DNA of 64,000 nucleotides, taken from NCBI GenBank assembly GCA_963765285.1, contig CAVXVR010000006.1:496001-560000 (forward strand). The letters run 5' to 3'. Below are positions 34,144 through 42,601 of this stretch, piece after piece. The notes beneath the pieces are model-generated. The model worked only from the letters and a program-made list of their open reading frames with translations, searched no databases and was not told the origin of the DNA. The stretch is from CAVWZH01 sp963765285 (GTDB taxonomy: Bacteria > Acidobacteriota > Terriglobia > Terriglobales > Acidobacteriaceae). The position numbers were made by a program, and so were the translations under genes. The first letter of the stretch is position 1. Every line of letters starts with the position of its first letter.

Positions 34144-36977
34144 TCGTGTTTTCGCCTCGAATCGAACCGGTAGCCCATCGTGAACATCCACTGGTCGTAG
34201 TTCAGCGATTGGCCGCGGTTGATGGTGTAGCCTCCCTGCAGGAAATAATGGGCCCCCAGCGGAGTCTCAAAGTTCATGGTCGCGAACCGGGTACGGTTGT
34301 TCGTGGTCAGCGTGGAAATGAAATTCTGGTCACCGAGCAGGAGTTCCAGGTGCACGTTGTCATGCAGGTTCTTCGAGAGCGAAAACGAACGGTAACTGCC
34401 GTCCGCAAATGAACTGTTGAAGCGCGAATAGTGAAGGTCTGCGCGCAGCCCCAGCCACGGCAAGTGGTTAAAAGTCAGTCCATACAATTGATTCAGCGAG
34501 TTCTTCGCATCACCCGTGCGATTGCTGCGTCCGAGATCGGCGTACACGAAGATCTGTTTAACCGGCTCAACCCTCGCGCCCGCGCTGAATCCTTGAAAAA
34601 GATACATATCCAGCGCTCCCACGATGCCAATGAGGGTCGGATCGAACGTCGGAATGTCGCGGAAATAAGTGTGATTGAAATCCAGTTCGATCCTGGGGTG
34701 CGCTTGCCAGCGGAGTGTGAAAAAATTCCGGCTGAGTCCAGGCCCAGGGGCAGGGGCTACGGAATTTCCGCGAGGGCTGTCGGCCTGCAGAGAATCGTAA
34801 ATCGAGACCGTTCGTTTGTATGAAACCGAATTTTCAAAGAAAACAAACGGCCGATTGATCTGCCATTTCAGCGTGCTGAGTCCCAGGCCCGAAGTACTGG
34901 TGTAGTGCACCGCATCGTAGCTTCCGCCTTCAAAGTTGATGAACGCGCCGGCGATTTTTTGGTTCGGATTGTAGTTCCAGGAAGTGGGGTCGGGAGTGGA
35001 CCCAGCGAAGATACCCGCGGTGGTTCCGCGCGAGAGGCGGCGTCCGAAATAACCGCCGTCGATCGTATCCAGGCTCGGCGCCCACGGTAGATAAAGACGG
35101 CCGAATCCCGCGACCCAGGCCGAGTTCGGGTTGTCATAAAACATACCCAGGTGATAGGTGCGGTTGATCAAGTCCTGCAATGTGGGTTGTGTGGAAGAGG
35201 ACTGCGAAGTCACGCGGCCGCGCCAATACCCGCTCAGGTTCCAATAGGTCCCGTTGATGCGTGTGATGTCCGCCTGCAGCACCAGGCCAACATTTGAACT
35301 GGTCATGCCCGCGGTGCCGTGGCTCACGGTCCCGAGGTAGTCGAATCCGATCCGCCCTGCGGTCCGATTCACCGCGGGCGACGGGGGTCTGGGTACGACC
35401 TCGCGAACTTCATCATCCAGCGGATCGCCTTCGCTGAAGGCCACGACCACCGGATACTGGCGGGTGGCGCTCAACGTCCGCTGTTGGACCAAGGCCTGAG
35501 CGTCGTCAAGCGATAGATACGCCAAGTCCCCCGGTTTTACTGGACGTTTCGCTCCATGGACATCGGTGGCGGCGGAAGTTTCCGCAATCGCGGTGACGTC
35601 CAGTTCCGCAACCACGCGAGGATCCTTGGGGTCGGCGGCCACGCCCTGCTGGACAGGCAAGTCACTGTCTTTGATTTCCAGCTTCATGCCTTCTGCCAGC
35701 CCGGAACTGCGGCCTCCGTCCAGATAGGCCACGCCTTCGACTACGTATTTCACTTTGAAGACCGTGCGCAGGCTGGGGTCGAGCGCGTGAAGAGTTGCCG
35801 CCGGGTCGCTTGGCGCCGCTGCCGCAGCGGCGGTCGCTTGGTCTGCCGAAGATTGTGACGTCTCGTTTCCCTCGGAGCTAGCTGCGGTGGTGCCTTCGGC
35901 AGTCGGAGTTTGGTTCACTTGCGCTGCGGCAATGGCGGGCTGTTCGACCGATGCTTGGGGAGACTTTGAGTCAGCAGTTAAGGCAGAAACCGCGCCCTGC
36001 ACAGCAACCACCGGGGTGGAATTCTTCTCCGCAGGCTTCTGAACCTCGGAAACTTGGTCCGGAGGCGAAGACACCGACGAAGGGGAAGGCGGAGATCCAG
36101 CATTTGCTGGCGTTGTGGCCGTAGCGACCGGCTGCTTCGACGAACTCGCAGGTGAAGCTGATCCGGCGGGAACCGCCGCACCTTGCGGAGGAGTTACCGT
36201 TGCCGATGGAACTGCAGCCGAGCTAGCCGAACCAACCGCATTCGCGGTGGTCGCCGAAGGAAAAGCAGTGGGCGAAGCGCTGCCCCCCGGGGGCACGTTG
36301 CCGGAGCCGGGAGATCCCAAACTGGGGAATACTGTGCCTTCCTGAAGGCTGCCCCGGCTAGGATGCGCGGCATTGGGTTGGGAACTCGATGCACTCGCTA
36401 CGCTTGTGTCGCCCGACGCTGTAGTTGCGCCGCCAAACCCAGGCCCTCCCGAGACGGGTGCCGGAGGAACCGGGGCTGGTGAACTGTCGCTCAGCGTCGG
36501 CAACTGGCTATCCGGACGCCGGCGGAAGATTCCAGGGATCTTACCCGATGCAGCCGCGGACGGCGCCCCTTGTCGCGCGCCGGCGGGCGGTGTGAGCAGC
36601 AAAATGATCTTGCTGCCTTCGCTCCGCAGCACATACGGTTGGGCCCGGTCCAGGTCAACCACCAGCCGAGTACTGGGCGGATTCAAACTGTGCATACCGA
36701 CACGCACGGCGCGCACACCCTGAAAATTCACGCGAACGTGTTGCCATGTCGGGCCGGCGCTGGTGTTCGGAAAATCCAATATCACCCGGGCCGGAGAAGT
36801 TGCGGTCTGCACCGAGGGCCGCACCGGTGCGCTCACTAAAACCTCTACCTGCACTGAACCACCCTGCAGAGACAGACTCACGTCGCGCACTTCCGCTGAA
36901 CCGGGCCGCGTGCCTTGCCCCTCGGCACACGAGACCAATAGCAGAAGAACCACGAATTGTCGCTGCGTCGTATTCAT
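34140..36977 (-). CDS. AMIN-domain plus outer-membrane beta-barrel fusion protein
   Basis: A 945-aa exported protein. Signal peptide (about 1-20); AMIN domain (about 28-130; VSLSLQGGSVQVEV, RVILDFPNT, STRLVVDLD), a fold that binds peptidoglycan in AmiC and PilQ; a long Pro/Ser/Ala/Thr-rich linker (about 135-395); a small beta domain (about 405-505); then about 420 residues of alternating amphipathic strands rich in Tyr, Phe, Asn and Gly ending GYRFDSRRKHE, typical of a porin-like barrel. Lies 41 bases downstream of the 31-heme cytochrome gene. I infer an outer-membrane channel tethered to the cell wall. Confidence 0.75.
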   Translation of the reverse strand: MNTTQRQFVVLLLLVSCAEGQGTRPGSAEVRDVSLSLQGGSVQVEVLVSAPVRPSVQTATSPARVILDFPNTSAGPTWQHVRVNFQGVRAVRVGMHSLNPPSTRLVVDLDRAQPYVLRSEGSKIILLLTPPAGARQGAPSAAASGKIPGIFRRRPDSQLPTLSDSSPAPVPPAPVSGGPGFGGATTASGDTSVASASSSQPNAAHPSRGSLQEGTVFPSLGSPGSGNVPPGGSASPTAFPSATTANAVGSASSAAVPSATVTPPQGAAVPAGSASPASSSKQPVATATTPANAGSPPSPSSVSSPPDQVSEVQKPAEKNSTPVVAVQGAVSALTADSKSPQASVEQPAIAAAQVNQTPTAEGTTAASSEGNETSQSSADQATAAAAAAPSDPAATLHALDPSLRTVFKVKYVVEGVAYLDGGRSSGLAEGMKLEIKDSDLPVQQGVAADPKDPRVVAELDVTAIAETSAATDVHGAKRPVKPGDLAYLSLDDAQALVQQRTLSATRQYPVVVAFSEGDPLDDEVREVVPRPPSPAVNRTAGRIGFDYLGTVSHGTAGMTSSNVGLVLQADITRINGTYWNLSGYWRGRVTSQSSSTQPTLQDLINRTYHLGMFYDNPNSAWVAGFGRLYLPWAPSLDTIDGGYFGRRLSRGTTAGIFAGSTPDPTSWNYNPNQKIAGAFINFEGGSYDAVHYTSTSGLGLSTLKWQINRPFVFFENSVSYKRTVSIYDSLQADSPRGNSVAPAPGPGLSRNFFTLRWQAHPRIELDFNHTYFRDIPTFDPTLIGIVGALDMYLFQGFSAGARVEPVKQIFVYADLGRSNRTGDAKNSLNQLYGLTFNHLPWLGLRADLHYSRFNSSFADGSYRSFSLSKNLHDNVHLELLLGDQNFISTLTTNNRTRFATMNFETPLGAHYFLQGGYTINRGQSLNYDQWMFTMGYRFDSRRKHE

Positions 36978-37018
36978 TCGATATCGTCATCAGGCACGGG
37001 CTGGGGAACATCGATCTC

Positions 37019-39403
37019 CTATCCACCTCTCCCCGTTGGGTGGCACTGATAGCAGTTGGGGCTGTTGTAGATGTAGTTCCGCACGCCCTGGTGTTGCTGA
37101 TCAGTCTTGGTTTTCGTGTGACAGCCCGTACACGAAAAAATGCTGTAGTCCGACGAATTGGTGTGACAGGTAGCACATACGCCGTTCGCGTTGCCATGAT
37201 TCGTGGGGAACCAGGTGTGGTTAAAGGTGGCGCCCGCCCAGGAAGTCGTGGTGTGGCAGGTCTGGCACGTGGTGGGAAATCCAGCCGCTGTGTGGTTCGG
37301 GTTCGTCGTGTTTTGATAGTCCGTCTTGTGGCAGGAGTAGCAGTCTGTCGGGACCGTGGTGTAGTTGTTGTTCACGTGGCAATTGGCGCACGCGACACTG
37401 GTGTGCGCGCCCGTCAGCGGAAAGGTCGTGTTGTTGTGATTGAACGAGGATGGGCTCCAGCCAGAAGTCGTATGGCACAGCTCGCATTGCTGCGGGAATC
37501 CGGCGGTCACGTGGTTCGGGTTGGTCGTCCCCTGAAAGTCTTTCAAGTGGCACGAAACGCAGGTCGTACTCGTCAGGTTGTAGTTGTTGTTGGTATGGCA
37601 GTCGGTGCACAAGCGGGGTGGCACAGTGTGCATGCCGGTAAGCGCGAAGCCGGTGGTTGAGTGATCGAACTTTCCATCGGTCCACTGCACGGTGTCATGG
37701 CAGCTCTCGCACGTAGTCGGGAATCCCGCGGCCACGTGGTTCACCGGGCTGACGGCGTTGGTGTAGTCGTTCTGGTGGCATGAAATGCAGGTGGTGCTCG
37801 TGAGGTTGTAGTTATTGTTGATATGGCAATCCGTGCACTGCCTCGGCGGAACCGTATGCGAGCCGGTCAGTGGGAATCCTGTGCTGTTGTGGTTGAAGGT
37901 CGCATTCAGCCATGTAGATGTGCTGTGGCACGAATCGCAGGTCTGGGGGAAATTCCCCGTTACGTGGTTCGGGTTGGTCGTGCTCTTGTAGTCCTGCAGG
38001 TGGCAAGTCACACACGCGGTGCTGTTCAGGCTGTAGTTGTTATTAGCGTGGCAGTCGGCGCACTGCCGTGGCGGTACGGTGTGCATGCCGGTCAGGGTGA
38101 AGCCGGTGGTCGAGTGATCGAACTTGCCATCTGTCCAGGCAACGGTGTCGTGACAGTTCGCGCAGGTCGTCGGGAACCCGGCGTGCGGCACTGGCGCGGT
38201 CGCGTTGGTGTAGTCGGTCTGGTGGCAACTGATGCAGGTCGTATTGGTGAGGTTGTAGTTGTTGTTGATATGGCAGTCGGCACACTGCCGCGGCGGAACG
38301 GTGTGGGATCCGGTCAAGGGAAAAGCCGATTTGGAGTGATCAAATGTCGCCGGCTGCCAGGCCGACGTGTTGTGGCAAAGTTCACAGGTCTGCGCGAATC
38401 CGCCTTGCACATGGTTGGGATTGGTCGTATTGGCGAAGTCGGTCTGGTGACAGGAAATGCAAGTGATGCTGGTCAGGTTGTAATTGTTCTTGACGTGGCA
38501 GTCAGTGCACTGGCGCGGCGGAACGGTGTGGGCTCCGGTGAGCGGGAAATTCACCGAAGAATGATCGAAAGTCGCTGGCGACCAGGCGAGCGTCGTGTGA
38601 CACTGGGCGCAGTTCTGGGGGAAGTTCGCGGCTACATGGTTCGGGTTCGTCGTGCCCTGAAAATCCTTGAGATGGCAGGTGATACAGGTCGTGCTGGTGA
38701 GGTTGTAATTATTGTTGATGTGGCAGTCCGCGCATTGCCGGGGCGGAACCGCGTGGGCGCCGGTCAAGGGAAACCCCACCGACGAGTGATCGAAGTTGGC
38801 ATTGAGCCAGTTGTCGGTGCCGTGGCATTGCTCACAAGTGGTCGGAAACTTTCCCGTCAGGTGGTTTGGGTTCGTCGCGTTCTGATAATCGGCCGAGTGG
38901 CAGGAATAACAGGCCGTCGACATGGTTTTGAATTGGCTGGTGGCGGCACCTTTATGGCAGGCATCGCAGTCGACGGCGGCATGCGCGCCGGTCAGCGGCA
39001 TGCGATTGTTGTGCGCTTGAATCTGCTGGACTGACACCTGCCATCCCCGGACAGAATGGCACTGCTCGCAATTCGCCCCCAAGGTTCGCCGGTGAATGTC
39101 CGCGTGGCAGTCGGCACATTTGTGACCCACATTGGTGAAAACCAGTTTGGTATGGCACTGCGTGCAGGTAACCGCCTCATGCATGCCGCGCAACGGATAA
39201 CGGGTTTGGTTGTGATCGAACTCCGGAACGCTGCGAATCGGCGTCCAACCATTTACGGTGTGGCAATTTTGGCAGGGAATCGAGAGGGCGCCGTGCGGGC
39301 TGCGCGTACTGTCGTAGGCCTTGGTTTGCGCCGGGACAGGGGCCGGCAGCATCAACCAAAGAACAACCTGGATCAGGAATGTCGAAGCCAACTTGCCCCG
39401 CAA
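37019..39403 (-). CDS. 31-heme c-type cytochrome with tandem triheme repeats
   Basis: A 794-aa exported protein (signal peptide 1-26) with 31 CxxCH heme-binding motifs by direct count. Four hemes lie in the N-terminal part (44-116), then eight triheme units (about 140-743), then three at the C-terminus. Each unit of ~75 aa has three CxxCH plus three further conserved His (NPNH, FDH, TGxH), enough for bis-His ligation of every heme. Such triheme units resemble the c7-type modules of Geobacter nanowire-like cytochromes. Expected to act as a long electron conductor in the periplasm or outside the cell. Next gene downstream is the AMIN/beta-barrel fusion. Confidence 0.93.
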   Translation of the reverse strand: MRGKLASTFLIQVVLWLMLPAPVPAQTKAYDSTRSPHGALSIPCQNCHTVNGWTPIRSVPEFDHNQTRYPLRGMHEAVTCTQCHTKLVFTNVGHKCADCHADIHRRTLGANCEQCHSVRGWQVSVQQIQAHNNRMPLTGAHAAVDCDACHKGAATSQFKTMSTACYSCHSADYQNATNPNHLTGKFPTTCEQCHGTDNWLNANFDHSSVGFPLTGAHAVPPRQCADCHINNNYNLTSTTCITCHLKDFQGTTNPNHVAANFPQNCAQCHTTLAWSPATFDHSSVNFPLTGAHTVPPRQCTDCHVKNNYNLTSITCISCHQTDFANTTNPNHVQGGFAQTCELCHNTSAWQPATFDHSKSAFPLTGSHTVPPRQCADCHINNNYNLTNTTCISCHQTDYTNATAPVPHAGFPTTCANCHDTVAWTDGKFDHSTTGFTLTGMHTVPPRQCADCHANNNYSLNSTACVTCHLQDYKSTTNPNHVTGNFPQTCDSCHSTSTWLNATFNHNSTGFPLTGSHTVPPRQCTDCHINNNYNLTSTTCISCHQNDYTNAVSPVNHVAAGFPTTCESCHDTVQWTDGKFDHSTTGFALTGMHTVPPRLCTDCHTNNNYNLTSTTCVSCHLKDFQGTTNPNHVTAGFPQQCELCHTTSGWSPSSFNHNNTTFPLTGAHTSVACANCHVNNNYTTVPTDCYSCHKTDYQNTTNPNHTAAGFPTTCQTCHTTTSWAGATFNHTWFPTNHGNANGVCATCHTNSSDYSIFSCTGCHTKTKTDQQHQGVRNYIYNSPNCYQCHPTGRGG
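37391..38740 (-). repeat. Six tandem ~225-base repeats inside the 31-heme cytochrome gene
   Basis: Six consecutive units of 75, 75, 74, 75, 76 and 75 codons (residues 222-671). Units 3 and 5 share a TDGKFDHSTTGF block, and units 1 and 6 share LKDFQGTTNPNHV, so the array probably grew by duplication of multi-unit blocks. Identity at the DNA level is high enough to create repeating shadow frames on the other strand. Confidence 0.9.
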
Positions 39404-39628
39404 GCGATTTTCACCCGTGGACTTACAGACAAAGGGGCGCAGTTGCCGTTCGCCCGAGCAATTTGCGGCCCATTTACTAGGGTAAATGTACTTCCGCGTG
39501 GAACAAGTTACAGAGGTACCATTTCGGGAATGCTCGGGCGGCCATTCTTAAAAGCACTGATGCTACCTCTTGGGTAAAGGTTATCTGTGACCCAGGCAGG
39601 TGACTGGCGGTGTGGAAATATTTTGTGC

Positions 39629-41566
39629 TCACGGCTTTTCTGGCTTCTCTACTGGAACGGTCGCGCCGTGGCAGGCGACACATTCTTTGGGCGTCGGCTT
39701 GTAAAAAAGTATCGTTTTTCCATTTATTACACGGTTCAGTTTGTGACATTCAGCACAACCCACATTGCGATGTGCCCCCTGGAGCGAAAATTCGGTTCGA
39801 CGGTCGTGATCGAACAACGATGGTTTCCAGCGGGCGCTGTTGTGGCAGTCTGCGCAAGCTGTGACGCCGCCGGCCCGTGAGAACTGTGCCCCGTGGATGT
39901 CGGTGTGGCACTCCTCGCACTGCTTGGGGGCGGCGCGGAAATCCACGTTCATCAGCTTGGTCTCCAAATTCGGCGGTCTGTGGCAGTCAATGCACGCTAC
40001 CGCCCGGTGTGCCCCGACCAATGCGAACGCTGTCTGGGAATGGTCGAAGCGAGACAGCTCTTTCCAGGACTTGGTCGAGTGACACGCCTCGCAACCAGGT
40101 GCCTTCCCATTGATCGCACGCTGCATACGTTCGCGGAACTGCCCGCGGTGCGGATCTTCGTGGCAGGTGATGCAGGAAAGATTCGGGAAGTGGTAAACCG
40201 CTGCCGTCTTCGCTTCCGTCGCTGCCTGCGGTCCCGGCTTGTGGCAGTCCTGGCAGGTTACCGCGAGATGAGCCCCGGTCAAAACAAACTGAGTTTGTTT
40301 GTGCCGGACCAAGCCGAACGTGGAGGGTTTATAGCCATCCAGCGTGTGGCATTGCTCACAATGATTCAGATATGGTGCAGCAGCGAACTGCGCCTGATGC
40401 TCATCCTTGTGGCAATCGAGGCAGAGCGCAAACTTGATCTTGTATACCGTCTCTTTGCCTCGCGGAATATGGCACTGTGCGCATTGCAAGCTGCCATGCT
40501 TGCCCTGTAACGGATAATCCGTCGACGCGTGTTCTTTCAATCCGAAGGTGGAAGGCTTGAACCCTTCGAGGTTGTGGCAGCCGCTGCACTCCGCGCCGCC
40601 AGCCCGCTTGGCGAATTGGCCCCCGTGCTCATCCTGATGGCAATCCATGCACTTCTGGAAGGCGATCGGCTGCTTGAAGTCACCTTTGCGATGGCATCCC
40701 AGACAATCCACCTGTTGATGCTTTCCGACCAAGGGGTATTTGGTCTTCGCGTGGTCAAAACTCTGGTTTAGCGCGGACGTGGAGACCCGCTTCCAACCGC
40801 TTGTGTTATGGCAGGACTGGCAACTTTGTTCCACGAAACTGGCGCGATGCGGATCGCTGTGGCAGTCCGAACACTTGCCGAAAGGCAGGCCGATGTAGCG
40901 CGGTTGGTTGTCCGGTCCAGGAGTATGGCACTTCTGGCAAGTCACCTGCGCATGCAGCCCGGTCAGAGGGTATCGCGTCTTCGAGTGATCGAACTGCTGT
41001 ATCGCCTGCTTCCAGTCGTTGTTGTTGTGGCACTGAAGGCAATTGGGACCGAGCCGGTTCTGGTGTGGATCCTGATGGCAAGGAACACAGGTAGCAGCAA
41101 CGCCGAGGAAAGTCCGGCTTAAGTCTCGAACTTTGATCGCCTGCCGTTCGCTTGGGGCAATGTGTTCTGGACTGTGACAGCGATTGCAACTGAGGCCGGC
41201 GTGCTTGCCTTCAAGCGCGTATCCGGTTGGTTTGTGATCGAAGGTTTTCGTGTCCCATTTGATCAGGGCAAAGTCCCTTCCGTTATGCTCCGAATGGCAG
41301 CGGGCACATTCTTGGCTGGACCCGGGCTTTAAGCCATAGGAAGCATGCAACCCAGTGTGCGAGGCCAATCGTTGCGCGATCTCTCCGTGACAGTCCAGGC
41401 ACTTGAATACTGCGTCGCCGCCTCCGAGCTTGTGGCAACTGGTGCACTGCGTGGGGCTGTCGAGGGATTGGTGAGCCTGAGAGAGGGCGCCGGGAGAGAT
41501 TTGAGCACCGGCGAGGCCGGTGGCCAGCAATAGCAAAGCCGCCGATGCAAGAACCACGCGTCGCAT
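39629..41566 (-). CDS. 23-heme c-type cytochrome
   Basis: A 645-aa exported protein (signal peptide with LASAALLLLATGLAGA) with 23 CxxCH motifs by direct count. Six of them, every third heme, read CxxCHxDxH (DPH, DEH or DIH), and each is followed by a heme with CHxxxxW/F/Y and one preceded by GxH. So it too is built from triheme modules, related in plan to the 31-heme protein. I start at ATG 41566; an ATG at 41611 is possible, and the open frame goes further upstream without support. It lies 225 bases upstream of the 31-heme gene and is divergent from the cytochrome b561 gene. Confidence 0.9.
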   Translation of the reverse strand: MRRVVLASAALLLLATGLAGAQISPGALSQAHQSLDSPTQCTSCHKLGGGDAVFKCLDCHGEIAQRLASHTGLHASYGLKPGSSQECARCHSEHNGRDFALIKWDTKTFDHKPTGYALEGKHAGLSCNRCHSPEHIAPSERQAIKVRDLSRTFLGVAATCVPCHQDPHQNRLGPNCLQCHNNNDWKQAIQQFDHSKTRYPLTGLHAQVTCQKCHTPGPDNQPRYIGLPFGKCSDCHSDPHRASFVEQSCQSCHNTSGWKRVSTSALNQSFDHAKTKYPLVGKHQQVDCLGCHRKGDFKQPIAFQKCMDCHQDEHGGQFAKRAGGAECSGCHNLEGFKPSTFGLKEHASTDYPLQGKHGSLQCAQCHIPRGKETVYKIKFALCLDCHKDEHQAQFAAAPYLNHCEQCHTLDGYKPSTFGLVRHKQTQFVLTGAHLAVTCQDCHKPGPQAATEAKTAAVYHFPNLSCITCHEDPHRGQFRERMQRAINGKAPGCEACHSTKSWKELSRFDHSQTAFALVGAHRAVACIDCHRPPNLETKLMNVDFRAAPKQCEECHTDIHGAQFSRAGGVTACADCHNSARWKPSLFDHDRRTEFSLQGAHRNVGCAECHKLNRVINGKTILFYKPTPKECVACHGATVPVEKPEKP

Positions 41567-41806
41567 AGGATTGCAATCCGCTTTCGATAGCAATCGGTGG
41601 TCCTTTTGCATTTCTCTAGGTTCGATTTTCTCCACTTGGTTGTCAGTTCCTCGCAGCATAGCCATTTCGGTGTGAATACGAAAGAGACCGGAAGTACAAG
41701 AGGTGACTGGCCTGAGTCTCGGAGCTATCAGCAGTCCCGGCGCGGCATAGGGCTGTGGCACACGACATGCTCTTTTCCGGCAACACACAGCCGGAGAGGT
41801 TCGTGG

Positions 41807-42601
41807 ATGCCGGATGTGCGCGCCACATGGTACGATTCCCGCGTGGGCGACTCCGTTTGCATCCCAAGTGCTGCCCCCGCCGTTCCAATCACGACGGTGA
41901 CTCCGCGGCACTCAGCCCTCGTCCGCATCACCCACTGGATTACCACCTTGTGCTTCTTTGCGCTGCTGGTCAGCGGTGCGGAACTTGTGATTTCTCACCC
42001 CCGCTTTTATTGGGGAGAGACCGGCAACGATTTGACTCCGACGTTGTTCAAACTACCGATCCCTGCCTCGAGGGCATTGGTGCCGACCGGATACGGGTAC
42101 GTGCTGCCGGACCAGAACGGCTGGAGCCGGTATCTCCACTTTCAAGCTGCCTGGGTGGTGGTTTTGACCGGCTTACTCTATGTAATCTTCGGCTTGTTCA
42201 CCGGGCATCTGCGGAAAGACTTGCTTCCGGGCGGCGCTCTGTCTTGGAGGGCGTTCTCGGCTGCGATCGCCGGCCACCTGCGGTTCGAGAGGCCGAGTGA
42301 GTCGGACGCCTGGTCATATAATGTGCTCCAGCGGCTCGCTTACTTGTTCGTAATCTTCGTTCTCTTTCCATTAGTCATCTGGACCGGCCTGGCGATGTCT
42401 CCCGCATTTGTTTCCGCGGTTCCGATGGCCGTCACTCTGCTCGGCGGCCAGCAATCAGCTCGCACACTACACTTCTTCGTCTCCCTGGCTCTCGTGCTCT
42501 TCGTGCTGGTGCACATCGTAATGGTTTGTCTTGCCGGATTCAGGAGTCGTATGCGGGCGATGATCACGGGCCGCACTGGTACGAATATGGAGCGCACATG
42601 A
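41807..42601 (+). CDS. b561-type membrane cytochrome (Ni/Fe-hydrogenase/thiosulfate-reductase cytochrome b family)
   Basis: A 264-aa membrane protein with about four or five TM segments. Heme-ligand histidines sit in RITHWITTL, YLHFQAAW, TLHFFVSLAL and VHIVMV. It starts at ATG 41807 with ggagagg just upstream; the longer open frame is unsupported. Its stop overlaps the start of the molybdopterin oxidoreductase gene (atga). Such pairs shuttle electrons between the quinone pool and a periplasmic Mo enzyme. Confidence 0.88.
   Translation: MPDVRATWYDSRVGDSVCIPSAAPAVPITTVTPRHSALVRITHWITTLCFFALLVSGAELVISHPRFYWGETGNDLTPTLFKLPIPASRALVPTGYGYVLPDQNGWSRYLHFQAAWVVVLTGLLYVIFGLFTGHLRKDLLPGGALSWRAFSAAIAGHLRFERPSESDAWSYNVLQRLAYLFVIFVLFPLVIWTGLAMSPAFVSAVPMAVTLLGGQQSARTLHFFVSLALVLFVLVHIVMVCLAGFRSRMRAMITGRTGTNMERT

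Noticed and set aside
37391..38740. Possible CRISPR or satellite array
   Set aside because: The ~225-base unit is coding, keeps the frame and encodes heme motifs; no short repeat-spacer pattern is present.
37823..39034. 403-codon plus-strand frame with internal repeats
   Set aside because: It mirrors the tandem repeats of the 31-heme cytochrome gene on the minus strand and has no independent start or domain.
41567..41911. Upstream extension of the 23-heme cytochrome frame
   Set aside because: It has no ribosome site, contains the divergent promoter region and would bury the signal peptide.
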